DNA from: Peribacillus simplex
GTDB taxonomy: Bacteria > Bacillota > Bacilli > Bacillales > DSM-1321
Assembly (NCBI RefSeq): GCF_030123325.1
Contig: NZ_CP126106.1
Location: 184,001 to 248,000 of the forward strand
Direction: 5' to 3'
Length of the DNA stretch: 64,000 nt
Program-made: the position numbers and the translations under genes
Notes under the pieces: generated by a model
What the model was told of the DNA's origin: nothing
What the model saw: the letters and a program-made list of their open reading frames with translations, nothing else
Databases searched by the model: none
In this document: positions 49,971 through 57,133 of the stretch, one piece after another
Numbering within the stretch: the first letter of the stretch is position 1
Layout of the letters: each line of letters opens with the position of its first letter

Positions 49971-50816
49971 ATGAAGAAAGCAAAGGCGTCATTAGCAGTC
50001 TTACTATCAACCAGTCTATTATTTGGCTGTGCGCAGAAACAGGAAGGAACTGAACCGGCAGATGATAAGGCCAAAGAAGTGGGTGCGAGTAAGCTAGATG
50101 GTGTATCTAGCGAGTACCGGGAATATGCCATTGGTGAAATAGAAGAGTTCGTAAACGCAACGGAAGAATTCACTACGGCCGTATCTGCCGGTGATATTGA
50201 AAAGGCGAAGGAATTATACGCACCAGCACGGATGCATTATGAGAGAGCGGAACCCATCGCTGAAGTTTTTGGCGATCTTGATCCCAAAATCGATGCGCGT
50301 GAAGGGGATGTCAAAGATGAAGAATGGGGCGGTTACCATAGGATTGAAATGGGATTATGGAAAGAAAATACAACGAAAGGATACGAAAAGTATGCAGAGC
50401 AATTAATGAGTGATGTCAATTTGCTTCGTGCCAAAGTTGAAACGGTTGAGGTAACACCCGATTTGTTGATCACGGGTGCGGTGGATCTATTGAATGAAGT
50501 TTCCACGAGTAAAGTGACAGGAGAAGAGGACCGATACTCCCATACCGATTTATATGATTTCGTGGCAAATGTTGAAGGTGCAGAGAAGATCTATGAACTG
50601 CTTACTCCAGCTCTAAAAGAAAAGGATGAGAAGCTTGCTGAGGAAATCCAAAAACGTTTTGACGATGTATACGGCTTGCTTGAAAAGCATAAGGAAGGGA
50701 ATGGATACATCTCATATACGGATTTAAAGGAATCTGAAGTCAAAGAGTTAAGTCAAGCAATTGATGCATTAGCTGAACCACTTTCACAAATAGGAATTGT
50801 AACGGAGGAATCTTAA
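49971..50816 (+). CDS. efeO: EfeM/EfeO-type iron-uptake lipoprotein
   Basis: A 281-residue lipoprotein: signal peptide with lipobox LLFGC (Cys22) and an imelysin-like M75 domain with the conserved HYERAEPI (HxxE) motif. It lacks the N-terminal cupredoxin domain of E. coli EfeO, so it is the EfeM form. It is thought to bind iron at the cell surface and hand it to the EfeU channel. ATG 49971 follows AAAGGGAGA; the upstream ATG 49935 is inside the promoter zone. First gene of efeO-efeB-efeU under the Fur box. Confidence 0.92.
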   Translation: MKKAKASLAVLLSTSLLFGCAQKQEGTEPADDKAKEVGASKLDGVSSEYREYAIGEIEEFVNATEEFTTAVSAGDIEKAKELYAPARMHYERAEPIAEVFGDLDPKIDAREGDVKDEEWGGYHRIEMGLWKENTTKGYEKYAEQLMSDVNLLRAKVETVEVTPDLLITGAVDLLNEVSTSKVTGEEDRYSHTDLYDFVANVEGAEKIYELLTPALKEKDEKLAEEIQKRFDDVYGLLEKHKEGNGYISYTDLKESEVKELSQAIDALAEPLSQIGIVTEES

Positions 50817-52103
50817 TTGAAAGAACATACGCCGAAAGATGAAACCGGACTTTTTACAAAAAAGGTGAGTCGTCGAAATATGTTGAAAACGGCAGGGGTC
50901 GGTGGAATCGGAGTCGTGATAGGGGCATCCGGGTTTGGCGGGCTGCTGACACTTTCTGAACAAAAGGCGAAGGGGCAAACTAAGGATATTGTTCCTTTTT
51001 ATGGAGCGCATCAAGCTGGTATCACCACTGAAGCGCAAGATAACCTTTACTTCGCATCATTGGAAGTAACCACGGATAAAAGATCAGACTTAATCCAGTT
51101 ATTTAAGGATTGGACAGAGGCTGCGGCTCAGATGACAGCGGGGAATTTGATTGGTGAAGCATCACTTAATACGAATATGCCCCCAAAGGATACGGGTGAA
51201 GCGAAAGAATTATCACCTTCCAATTTAACGATCACTTTTGGAGTGGGTCCGACCCTGTTTTCGAAGGATGGTAAAGATCGATTTGGTTTGAAATCAAAAA
51301 GGCCTGCTGAATTAAAGGACCTGCCCAAATTCCCTTTAGATGCTTTAGAAGAAGAATGGAGCGGTGGGGATATTTGTATTCAAGCATGTGCGGATGATCT
51401 TCAAGTGGCTTTCCATGCCGTCCGGAACTTAGTGAGGATCGGCAGAGGAAAAACGATCATTCATTGGGCACAAACAGGTTTTCAACGGACTAAGCAAGCC
51501 GATTCACAAAAAACGACACCTCGAAACTTATTCGGGTTTAAGGATGGGACGGTCAATCCGGATACGAATGATGATAATGAAATGAATGAGCATGTTTGGG
51601 TGAAGGGTGAGGACGGTCCTGACTGGCTTGTTGGAGGCAGTTATATGGTGGTGCGCCGAATCCAGATGTACATTGAAGTTTGGGACCGGACTATATTGAA
51701 AGAACAAGAAAATACATTTGGCCGTCATCGCGACAGTGGAGCTCCACTAGGAATGAAAAGTGAGTTCGATACCGTTGATCTCGAAGCTAAAGACCCAAAT
51801 GGAAATCGGATCATTCCAGAAGATTCACATGTGAGTCTCTCCAGGGGGGACGGAAAAGCAAAGATATTGCGGCGTCCCTATTCATATGCAGATGGAATGG
51901 ATCCTAAAACAGGGAGCTTCAATGCAGGCTTGCTATTCATTTGTTTTCAGCGAAACCCAAGTAAACAATTCATACCCATACAAGAGCGACTGGCGAAAAA
52001 TGATAAGCTCAACGAATATATCGTTCACAGGGGCAGTGCCATGTTCGCTTGTTTACCAGGTGTGAAAAAGGGTGGCTATATCGGGGATTCCCTTTTTGGA
52101 TAA
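50817..52103 (+). CDS. efeB: EfeB, Tat-exported DyP-type haem peroxidase
   Basis: A 428-residue peroxidase. The N terminus carries a twin-Arg signal (SRRNMLKTAGVGG) and the DyP signature FKDGTVNP (GxxDG) plus a proximal-His region. It oxidises Fe(II) outside the membrane for EfeU uptake, or uses haem. It starts with TTG at 50817, directly after the efeO stop, and the ribosome site CGGAGGAAT lies 10 bases before. Full family length. Confidence 0.93.
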   Translation: MKEHTPKDETGLFTKKVSRRNMLKTAGVGGIGVVIGASGFGGLLTLSEQKAKGQTKDIVPFYGAHQAGITTEAQDNLYFASLEVTTDKRSDLIQLFKDWTEAAAQMTAGNLIGEASLNTNMPPKDTGEAKELSPSNLTITFGVGPTLFSKDGKDRFGLKSKRPAELKDLPKFPLDALEEEWSGGDICIQACADDLQVAFHAVRNLVRIGRGKTIIHWAQTGFQRTKQADSQKTTPRNLFGFKDGTVNPDTNDDNEMNEHVWVKGEDGPDWLVGGSYMVVRRIQMYIEVWDRTILKEQENTFGRHRDSGAPLGMKSEFDTVDLEAKDPNGNRIIPEDSHVSLSRGDGKAKILRRPYSYADGMDPKTGSFNAGLLFICFQRNPSKQFIPIQERLAKNDKLNEYIVHRGSAMFACLPGVKKGGYIGDSLFG

Positions 52104-52126
52104 GTATAATTGCAAATGAGGACGTG

Positions 52127-52164
52127 AAAATCGCCAGCATGGATATTATCCAGTTGGCGATTTT
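52127..52164 (+). terminator. Internal hairpin between efeB and efeU
   Basis: AAAATCGCCA (52127-52136) / TGGCGATTTT (52155-52164) forms a stem ending in T, then AGTTC. Its place inside the operon suggests partial termination or RNA processing. Confidence 0.5.
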
Positions 52165-52189
52165 AGTTCATGAAAAAGGAGGGACCACT

Positions 52190-53944
52190 ATGACCGTTTC
52201 TAGATGGAAGAGTGGGATATTGGTTTTAGTCGTCAGTCTTTTATTTCTTTCGACTGATATAAAGATGGTTTCGGCGGGTGAAAACCATGATCAGCTCTTT
52301 GTTTATATTGGCGATAGTTTAATGAAGGTAAAATCAGGCGACCTTGAGGAAGTATCGAAAAATATCGCTCTATTCGAGCAAGATTGGAAAACGATAAAAA
52401 CGGACAGCGAGAGTGCGAGGAAAGTCGACGAGAAACTATCCGCTGTAAAAAGTGCTGTGAGCGACCAAGCCTCCACAGATGAAATCAAAAAGCGATTATC
52501 GGCATTATCAAGTACTCTTGTTATTTATGATACAAACGAAAACCCTGTTGACAAGACTGACTATAAAGAACGGTTACAAGCGATACTTCCATTAATAGAT
52601 AAGTTGGAGGCTTTGATAACTGAAGGTGACTTTGATCAAGCTAAAGTTCAATATACCAATCTTTTGAATCAATGGACCGATGCAGAGGTCATTGTCAGGG
52701 AGAAAAGTGTTGCTACATATGGTGAGTTTGAAACGAAAATGGCCTTTGTGCGGATAGCGATTACCCAAGACCCACCTGATCCGGAAAAAGCCCAAAAAAG
52801 TCTAACTGAATTGAAGGGTCTAATCGAGAATTTCCTTGCGGGTAAAGTTGAAGAAGGAAGCCAGAAGAACACCTATTCACTTGGGGATGTAACACAACTT
52901 TTACAAGGAAGTGCAACGGATATTGAAAAGGATGAAATCGATTCTGCCGTTGATAAGCTAAATGAAATCTTAACAATTTGGCCTAATGTAGAAGGGGAGG
53001 TTTCCACAAGGGACAGCAAGCTTTACAGTGATATGGAAACGAAAGTCCCGACCGCAATCAGCCTATTGCAATCGAAAAATGTAAAGGCGGATGAAGCAAA
53101 GGGAATCGTATCCGATTTAAACACAAGGTTACTCCCTTTAATTGATGATACGGGCTATACAACATGGGATGCCGCTCTGATCCTTTTACGGGAAGGGCTG
53201 GAAGCACTCTTGATTGTAGCTACATTATTGTCTTTCCTTAAGAAAATCGGGCAAGCGGACAAACAAAAATGGATTTGGACAGGGGTTGGTGCGGGTTTAG
53301 TTGCCAGTTCCATATTGGCGGTCATAATCAATATCGTTTTCTCTCAGATCACGGCTGCTTCAAGCCGGGAATATATTGAGGGAATCACTGGGATAATAGC
53401 AGTATTGATGATGTTGACAATTGGTCTTTGGCTTCATGGTAAATCGAATATCCATGCCTGGAACCGGTATATCGGCAAGCGAATGAACCAAGCCATTGCG
53501 ACGGGAAGCATCATCTCTTTCGCTTTAATCAGTTTTCTATCGATATTCCGTGAAGGTGCCGAGACGATTATCTTTTATGCTGGAATGGCTCCTTATATGG
53601 ATTTAAAGCAGCTGCTGAGCGGGATTTTCCTGGCCTTCCTCATTTTAGTGGTAATTGGTTTCATCATGCTGCGGTACAGTGTGAAATTACCGATGACCCT
53701 ATTCTTTAAAGTGGCAACGATACTCATATATGCCTTGGCTTTCAAGATTCTTGGAGTCTCCATCCACTCACTTCAGGTTTCTCAAGTGATTCAGACAAAT
53801 ACGATCAGCTCCTTCCCATTTGTAGAAACGATGGGTCTTTATCCAACAATGGAAACGCTGGTGCCGCAAGGTGTATTATTATTGCTGATTGCATTGGCCA
53901 CCATTTGGGTCAAAAAGAGTAATTCCTTACGTGCAACCGAATAA
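52190..53944 (+). CDS. efeU: EfeU, FTR1-family iron permease
   Basis: A 584-residue protein with a signal peptide (1-29), a long extracytoplasmic helical N-terminal domain (about 30-325), and seven helices of an FTR1 permease. Both iron-channel motifs are present: REGLEALL (RExxE, about 344) and REGAETI (about 459). It imports ferric/ferrous iron, with EfeO and EfeB as partners. ATG 52190 follows AAAAAGGAGGG; an earlier in-frame ATG at 52049 lies within efeB. Expression is probably reduced by the hairpin before it. Confidence 0.92.
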   Translation: MTVSRWKSGILVLVVSLLFLSTDIKMVSAGENHDQLFVYIGDSLMKVKSGDLEEVSKNIALFEQDWKTIKTDSESARKVDEKLSAVKSAVSDQASTDEIKKRLSALSSTLVIYDTNENPVDKTDYKERLQAILPLIDKLEALITEGDFDQAKVQYTNLLNQWTDAEVIVREKSVATYGEFETKMAFVRIAITQDPPDPEKAQKSLTELKGLIENFLAGKVEEGSQKNTYSLGDVTQLLQGSATDIEKDEIDSAVDKLNEILTIWPNVEGEVSTRDSKLYSDMETKVPTAISLLQSKNVKADEAKGIVSDLNTRLLPLIDDTGYTTWDAALILLREGLEALLIVATLLSFLKKIGQADKQKWIWTGVGAGLVASSILAVIINIVFSQITAASSREYIEGITGIIAVLMMLTIGLWLHGKSNIHAWNRYIGKRMNQAIATGSIISFALISFLSIFREGAETIIFYAGMAPYMDLKQLLSGIFLAFLILVVIGFIMLRYSVKLPMTLFFKVATILIYALAFKILGVSIHSLQVSQVIQTNTISSFPFVETMGLYPTMETLVPQGVLLLLIALATIWVKKSNSLRATE

Positions 53945-53945
53945 T

Positions 53946-53977
53946 AAAATGGGACTGACAAATGTCAGTCCCATTTT
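53946..53977. terminator. Bidirectional efe terminator
   Basis: A perfect 15-bp stem, AAAATGGGACTGACA / TGTCAGTCCCATTTT, with a 2-base loop, ending efeU (plus) and the DUF4395 gene (minus). Confidence 0.9.
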
Positions 53978-53987
53978 ATGTGTGGGA

Positions 53988-54413
53988 TTAGCGAATAGAT
54001 CGGCGATAGGAATATTGCTTCCAGTGATAAAGGATGAAGCAGCCGATGCAGAATCCAAGAATGGCTATGAGAGAAGCCATCCCGACCATCAAGGTGAATA
54101 TATAACCGGTAACGTTCCAACCGAGCAAGAAAGAAGTGAATCCAAGTCCTAAGCAAACGACTGCTATTGCCTGGTTGAATTGTTGCTGTGAATGATCTTC
54201 AGGAATATAATCGGAGGGTTTCTTTTTCAGGAAGAGCTTGGCGAGACGCATCACTGGATTGAAATTAAAGAGAAGACCCAAAAGCCCTGCTGTTAAAGGA
54301 ATCACTAATATCCATATTTGTCCCGTAAATAAGGCGGTGGCTACGCTTAACAAAATGACCCATTGATTCGTTCGTACTAAGGGACGGGGAATGGAACGGA
54401 TTTCACTTGCCAT
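53988..54413 (-). CDS. DUF4395 membrane protein
   Basis: A 141-residue protein with about four hydrophobic helices and a CIGCF motif near the C terminus, as in the DUF4395 family of unknown function. Members are often near thioredoxin-like or thiosulfate-related genes in other bacteria, but here it stands alone, convergent to efeU. Start ATG 54413 with AAGGAAGG upstream. Confidence 0.85.
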   Translation of the reverse strand: MASEIRSIPRPLVRTNQWVILLSVATALFTGQIWILVIPLTAGLLGLLFNFNPVMRLAKLFLKKKPSDYIPEDHSQQQFNQAIAVVCLGLGFTSFLLGWNVTGYIFTLMVGMASLIAILGFCIGCFILYHWKQYSYRRSIR

Positions 54414-54536
54414 ATTAATACCAACCTTCCTTATGTGTTTTATAATATTTTATCTTTGTTTTAATCACTTGTGAAGTGGAAAGCTAATAAAATAAAACAA
54501 AAATCTCACCTTATTTATAATTATTTTAATCTAGTA

Positions 54537-54564
54537 TTGATTATCATTATAAAAGTGTTATAAT
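54537..54564 (+). promoter_or_regulatory. Fur-like box and promoter of the CxxC miniprotein
   Basis: TTGATT (54537-54542) and TATAAT (54559-54564) are 16 bp apart. Overlapping the -35, TGATTATCATTATAA (54538-54552) matches TGATAAT-N-ATTATCA at 12 of 14 positions. Confidence 0.6.
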
Positions 54565-54601
54565 AATACAACAAGCAATTAAAGTGAGGAGGACAGTATA
54601 A

Positions 54602-54721
54602 ATGGTAGCAAAAGTTTGTGAAACATGCGGAACACCAATAAAAAGGCTAAAGCATTCTTCCCTATGCCAATGCGGTCCTAAGATATTGAGCAATCAATTC
54701 TCAGTTAAAACAAAAAAATAA
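54602..54721 (+). CDS. Cys-pair miniprotein, possibly iron-regulated
   Basis: A 39-residue protein with CETC (residues 6-9) and CQC (22-24) and several Lys, predicted to bind zinc or iron as a mini ribbon. AGTGAGGAGGAC gives a strong ribosome site before ATG 54602, a promoter with a Fur-like box lies upstream and a good terminator follows, so it is a complete small gene. No family recognised. It sits 0.7 kb from the Fur-controlled efe operon; a role as iron-sparing regulator or metal chaperone is inference. Confidence 0.75.
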   Translation: MVAKVCETCGTPIKRLKHSSLCQCGPKILSNQFSVKTKK

Positions 54722-54745
54722 ATCCGTGGATTAAATGATAAAATT

Positions 54746-54775
54746 AAACCGATTATTCAATTAATCGGTTTTTGT
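54746..54775 (+). terminator. Miniprotein terminator
   Basis: AAACCGATTA / TAATCGGTTT with a TTCAAT loop, then TTGTTTTT. Confidence 0.85.
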
Positions 54776-54896
54776 TTTTCCATTGAAGGGTAAAAAGAGG
54801 GTAATAAATATTTTTCAATTCAAATAAAATAATGTACGATTATGGAATAAAACGTCATGGAGGAAATGACCTGCTTTCAGTTTGTTAAACCATCAC

Positions 54897-55328
54897 GTGA
54901 CGGTTAGGAGGGGTTATGTTGGGAACGAGACTTTAAAAATTGGCGAGTTGGCGGAAATGGCGAACGTTACGAAACGAACCGTAGATTATTATACGAACCT
55001 AGGCTTGCTTAAAGCAGAACGTTCCGCCTCTAATTACCGTTATTATTCAGTCGGCGAACTTGAAAGGCTCCGCCGTATCGAAGGATACAAAAGAGAAAAC
55101 CTTTCATTGGAAGATATTAAAGAACTACTTAAAAAGGATAATGAAGACACATCAGCAATTGAGGAAAAAGGTCTTCAACTCAAGAATAAAATGGATGGCC
55201 TGAACGAGGAACTTCAGGAGTTCATCACCTTGATTGAAAAGGATGGAAAAAGTGAGCATCATCTAAAAAAACAGATATCCAGTGAAAGCATGGCCTTGAT
55301 CCAATCATTACTATTGTTGCTGGTATGA
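54897..55328 (+). CDS. MerR-family transcriptional regulator
   Basis: A 143-residue protein: N-terminal MerR winged helix (LKIGELAEMANVTKRTVDYYTNLGLLKAERSASNYRYYS) and a coiled-coil dimer region. The effector domain is short with no Cys ligands, so the inducer is unknown. The start is doubtful: GTG 54897 and TTG 54882 are in frame, but the best ribosome site (AGGAGGGG, 54907-54913) leads to ATG 54916, which is out of frame and gives only a hexapeptide. Removing two bases there would give MGNETLKIGELA, the expected N terminus. A frameshift or unusual start is possible. Confidence 0.75.
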   Translation: MTVRRGYVGNETLKIGELAEMANVTKRTVDYYTNLGLLKAERSASNYRYYSVGELERLRRIEGYKRENLSLEDIKELLKKDNEDTSAIEEKGLQLKNKMDGLNEELQEFITLIEKDGKSEHHLKKQISSESMALIQSLLLLLV

Positions 55329-55341
55329 TTAAAATTTATCT

Positions 55342-55442
55342 CTATAGTTTTATGCACGAAGGTGCATATTAACGATATAGGCTAAATGGTTTTGGTTCAT
55401 GTAATAAGGCAAAAATCGCTTTTGAAACGAAAATAACCATTT
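55342..55442 (+). promoter_or_regulatory. Structured leader upstream of CNNM gene
   Basis: A perfect hairpin TATGCAC-GAAG-GTGCATA (55351-55368), possibly enclosed by a CTATA(G)/..TATAG outer pairing, and a second inverted pair AAATGGTT (55384-55391) / AACCATTT (55435-55442). I could not match it to the Mg2+ (M-box) or Mn2+ riboswitch patterns; the class is unknown. Confidence 0.35.
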
Positions 55443-55506
55443 ATACAGGAGGTGCTTGGGATTAAGCCGTACATGTTAATCCGAAGGTCAGAAGGATTGA
55501 CACTAT

Positions 55507-56823
55507 ATGGCGAACCCGCACATATTGGAGATTTTTATAAAATTATTAGCAGTAGCTGTATTAATAGCATTAACCGCATTTTTCGTTGCATCGGAATTTG
55601 CAATCGTGAAAGTCAGAAGTTCCCGAATCAATCAATTGATTGAGGAAGGGCATAGAAATGCCATCGCAGCCAAGAAAGTGACATCCCATATCGATGAGTA
55701 CTTATCTGCCTGTCAATTGGGTATTACGGTAACGGCCTTAGGTTTGGGGGTGTTGGGTGAACCGACGGTCGAGGCGATCTTGAAACCATTGTTCACCAAA
55801 TGGGGATTAGAGGAATCCGTAAGTCACATCATCTCGTTCCTGATCGCGTTCGGTTCAGTAACATTCCTTCATGTTGTAGTCGGTGAATTGGCACCTAAAA
55901 CGGTTGCGATTCAAAAGGCTGAAGAGGTAACCTTGCTTTTTTCAAAGCCGTTAATTCTCTTCTACCGCATTTTATACCCATTCATTTGGTTACTGAATGG
56001 TTCTGCGCGCCTTCTGACAGGCATGTTCGGATTAAAGCCAGCATCTGAGTCAGAAATGGCCCATTCTGAAGAAGAACTGCGCATCATTTTATCGGAAAGC
56101 TATAAAAGCGGTGAGATCAACCAATCGGAATACAAATATGTAAATCAGATATTTGAATTTGATGAGCGTATTGCCAATGAAATCATGGTTCCGCGTACGG
56201 AAATGACCGTTATCGAAAAAGGCATGCCATTATTGGAAGTTGTTGAACTTATTCAAGAAGAACAATACACAAGGTATCCGGTCATAGACGGTGATAAAGA
56301 TAACGTCGTGGGAATGGTCAATATCAAGCGACTTTATACAGCGACGATTACAGAAGATAATGTTACAGCTTTGACGGTGGATTCCTTTGTGACACCCATC
56401 ATCCGTGTTCTTGAAACGATCGCCATTCATGATTTGCTGCTGAAAATGCAGAAGGAACGGATCCATATGGCAGTTTTGACTGATGAATATGGCGGAACGG
56501 CCGGTCTTGTTACGGTTGAAGACATCCTTGAAGAAATCGTTGGGGAAATCCGTGATGAATTTGACCAGGATGAACGTCCGCTCATTCAAAAGATTGATGA
56601 AGGGCATTATGTATTCGACGCTAAAACACTGGTTGAAGACGTCAATGATACCCTTGCAATCGATTTGCCGGAGGAAGATATCGATACATTGGGAGGATGG
56701 TTCCTGACAGGCAGATTTGAGATTGCTGTCGGGGATAAAATCGAATACGCCGGATATGAATTTACTGTAAAGGAAATGGACGGCCACCATGTTTTATATG
56801 TTGAAGTGAAGAAGATAAAATAA
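55507..56823 (+). CDS. CNNM/CBS-domain transporter (hemolysin-C/CorC-like)
   Basis: A 438-residue protein: N-terminal DUF21/CNNM transmembrane domain (three to four helices, residues 1-190, with VASEFAIVKVRSSRINQLIEEG and QLGITVTALGLGVLGEP), a tandem CBS pair (about 210-335) and a C-terminal CorC_HlyC domain (about 350-435). It is of the YhdP/YugS/YrkA type, implicated in Mg2+ efflux or homeostasis. ATG 55507 follows AGAAGGATTG. A structured leader lies upstream. Ends with a clear terminator. Confidence 0.92.
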   Translation: MANPHILEIFIKLLAVAVLIALTAFFVASEFAIVKVRSSRINQLIEEGHRNAIAAKKVTSHIDEYLSACQLGITVTALGLGVLGEPTVEAILKPLFTKWGLEESVSHIISFLIAFGSVTFLHVVVGELAPKTVAIQKAEEVTLLFSKPLILFYRILYPFIWLLNGSARLLTGMFGLKPASESEMAHSEEELRIILSESYKSGEINQSEYKYVNQIFEFDERIANEIMVPRTEMTVIEKGMPLLEVVELIQEEQYTRYPVIDGDKDNVVGMVNIKRLYTATITEDNVTALTVDSFVTPIIRVLETIAIHDLLLKMQKERIHMAVLTDEYGGTAGLVTVEDILEEIVGEIRDEFDQDERPLIQKIDEGHYVFDAKTLVEDVNDTLAIDLPEEDIDTLGGWFLTGRFEIAVGDKIEYAGYEFTVKEMDGHHVLYVEVKKIK

Positions 56824-56839
56824 ACAGGATCACAACAAG

Positions 56840-56868
56840 AGCCGAAAGTGGAAACTTTCGGCTTTTAT
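56840..56868 (+). terminator. CNNM gene terminator
   Basis: AGCCGAAAGT / ACTTTCGGCT with a GGAA loop, then TTTATT. Confidence 0.85.
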
Positions 56869-56869
56869 T

Positions 56870-57120
56870 AGGTGCGAACAAGTCTATTTGGTGTTTATGG
56901 CAATGGTCAAGGCAGACTGTTACTTAATTGGAAAAGGAATTCCTTAAAAATTACACTGAAGGTAACCATTTCAGCTTGGGAAATGTTAAAATTGACTTGG
57001 AGCAATGAATCTATCTATATATCATTTTAAGGTTTCAAAGAATAAACGTAACACTAATGATAGTTTTAAGATTTATTTTGCAATGCCGTTTATTTATGGC
57101 TGGTATAAATAAGTATCGAA
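56870..57120. other. Intergenic, promoter region of the sensor kinase
   Basis: About 250 bp with no gene. It is AT-rich; TTGCAA with a possible TATAAA downstream could be a poor sigma-A promoter. No sigma-B-type pair was found here. Confidence 0.3.
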
Positions 57121-57133
57121 GGTGGGCGGGAAA

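Noticed and set aside
55330..55506. Leader as an M-box (Mg2+) or yybP-ykoY (Mn2+) riboswitch
   Set aside because: The conserved core sequences of these classes could not be found; only simple inverted repeats are present.
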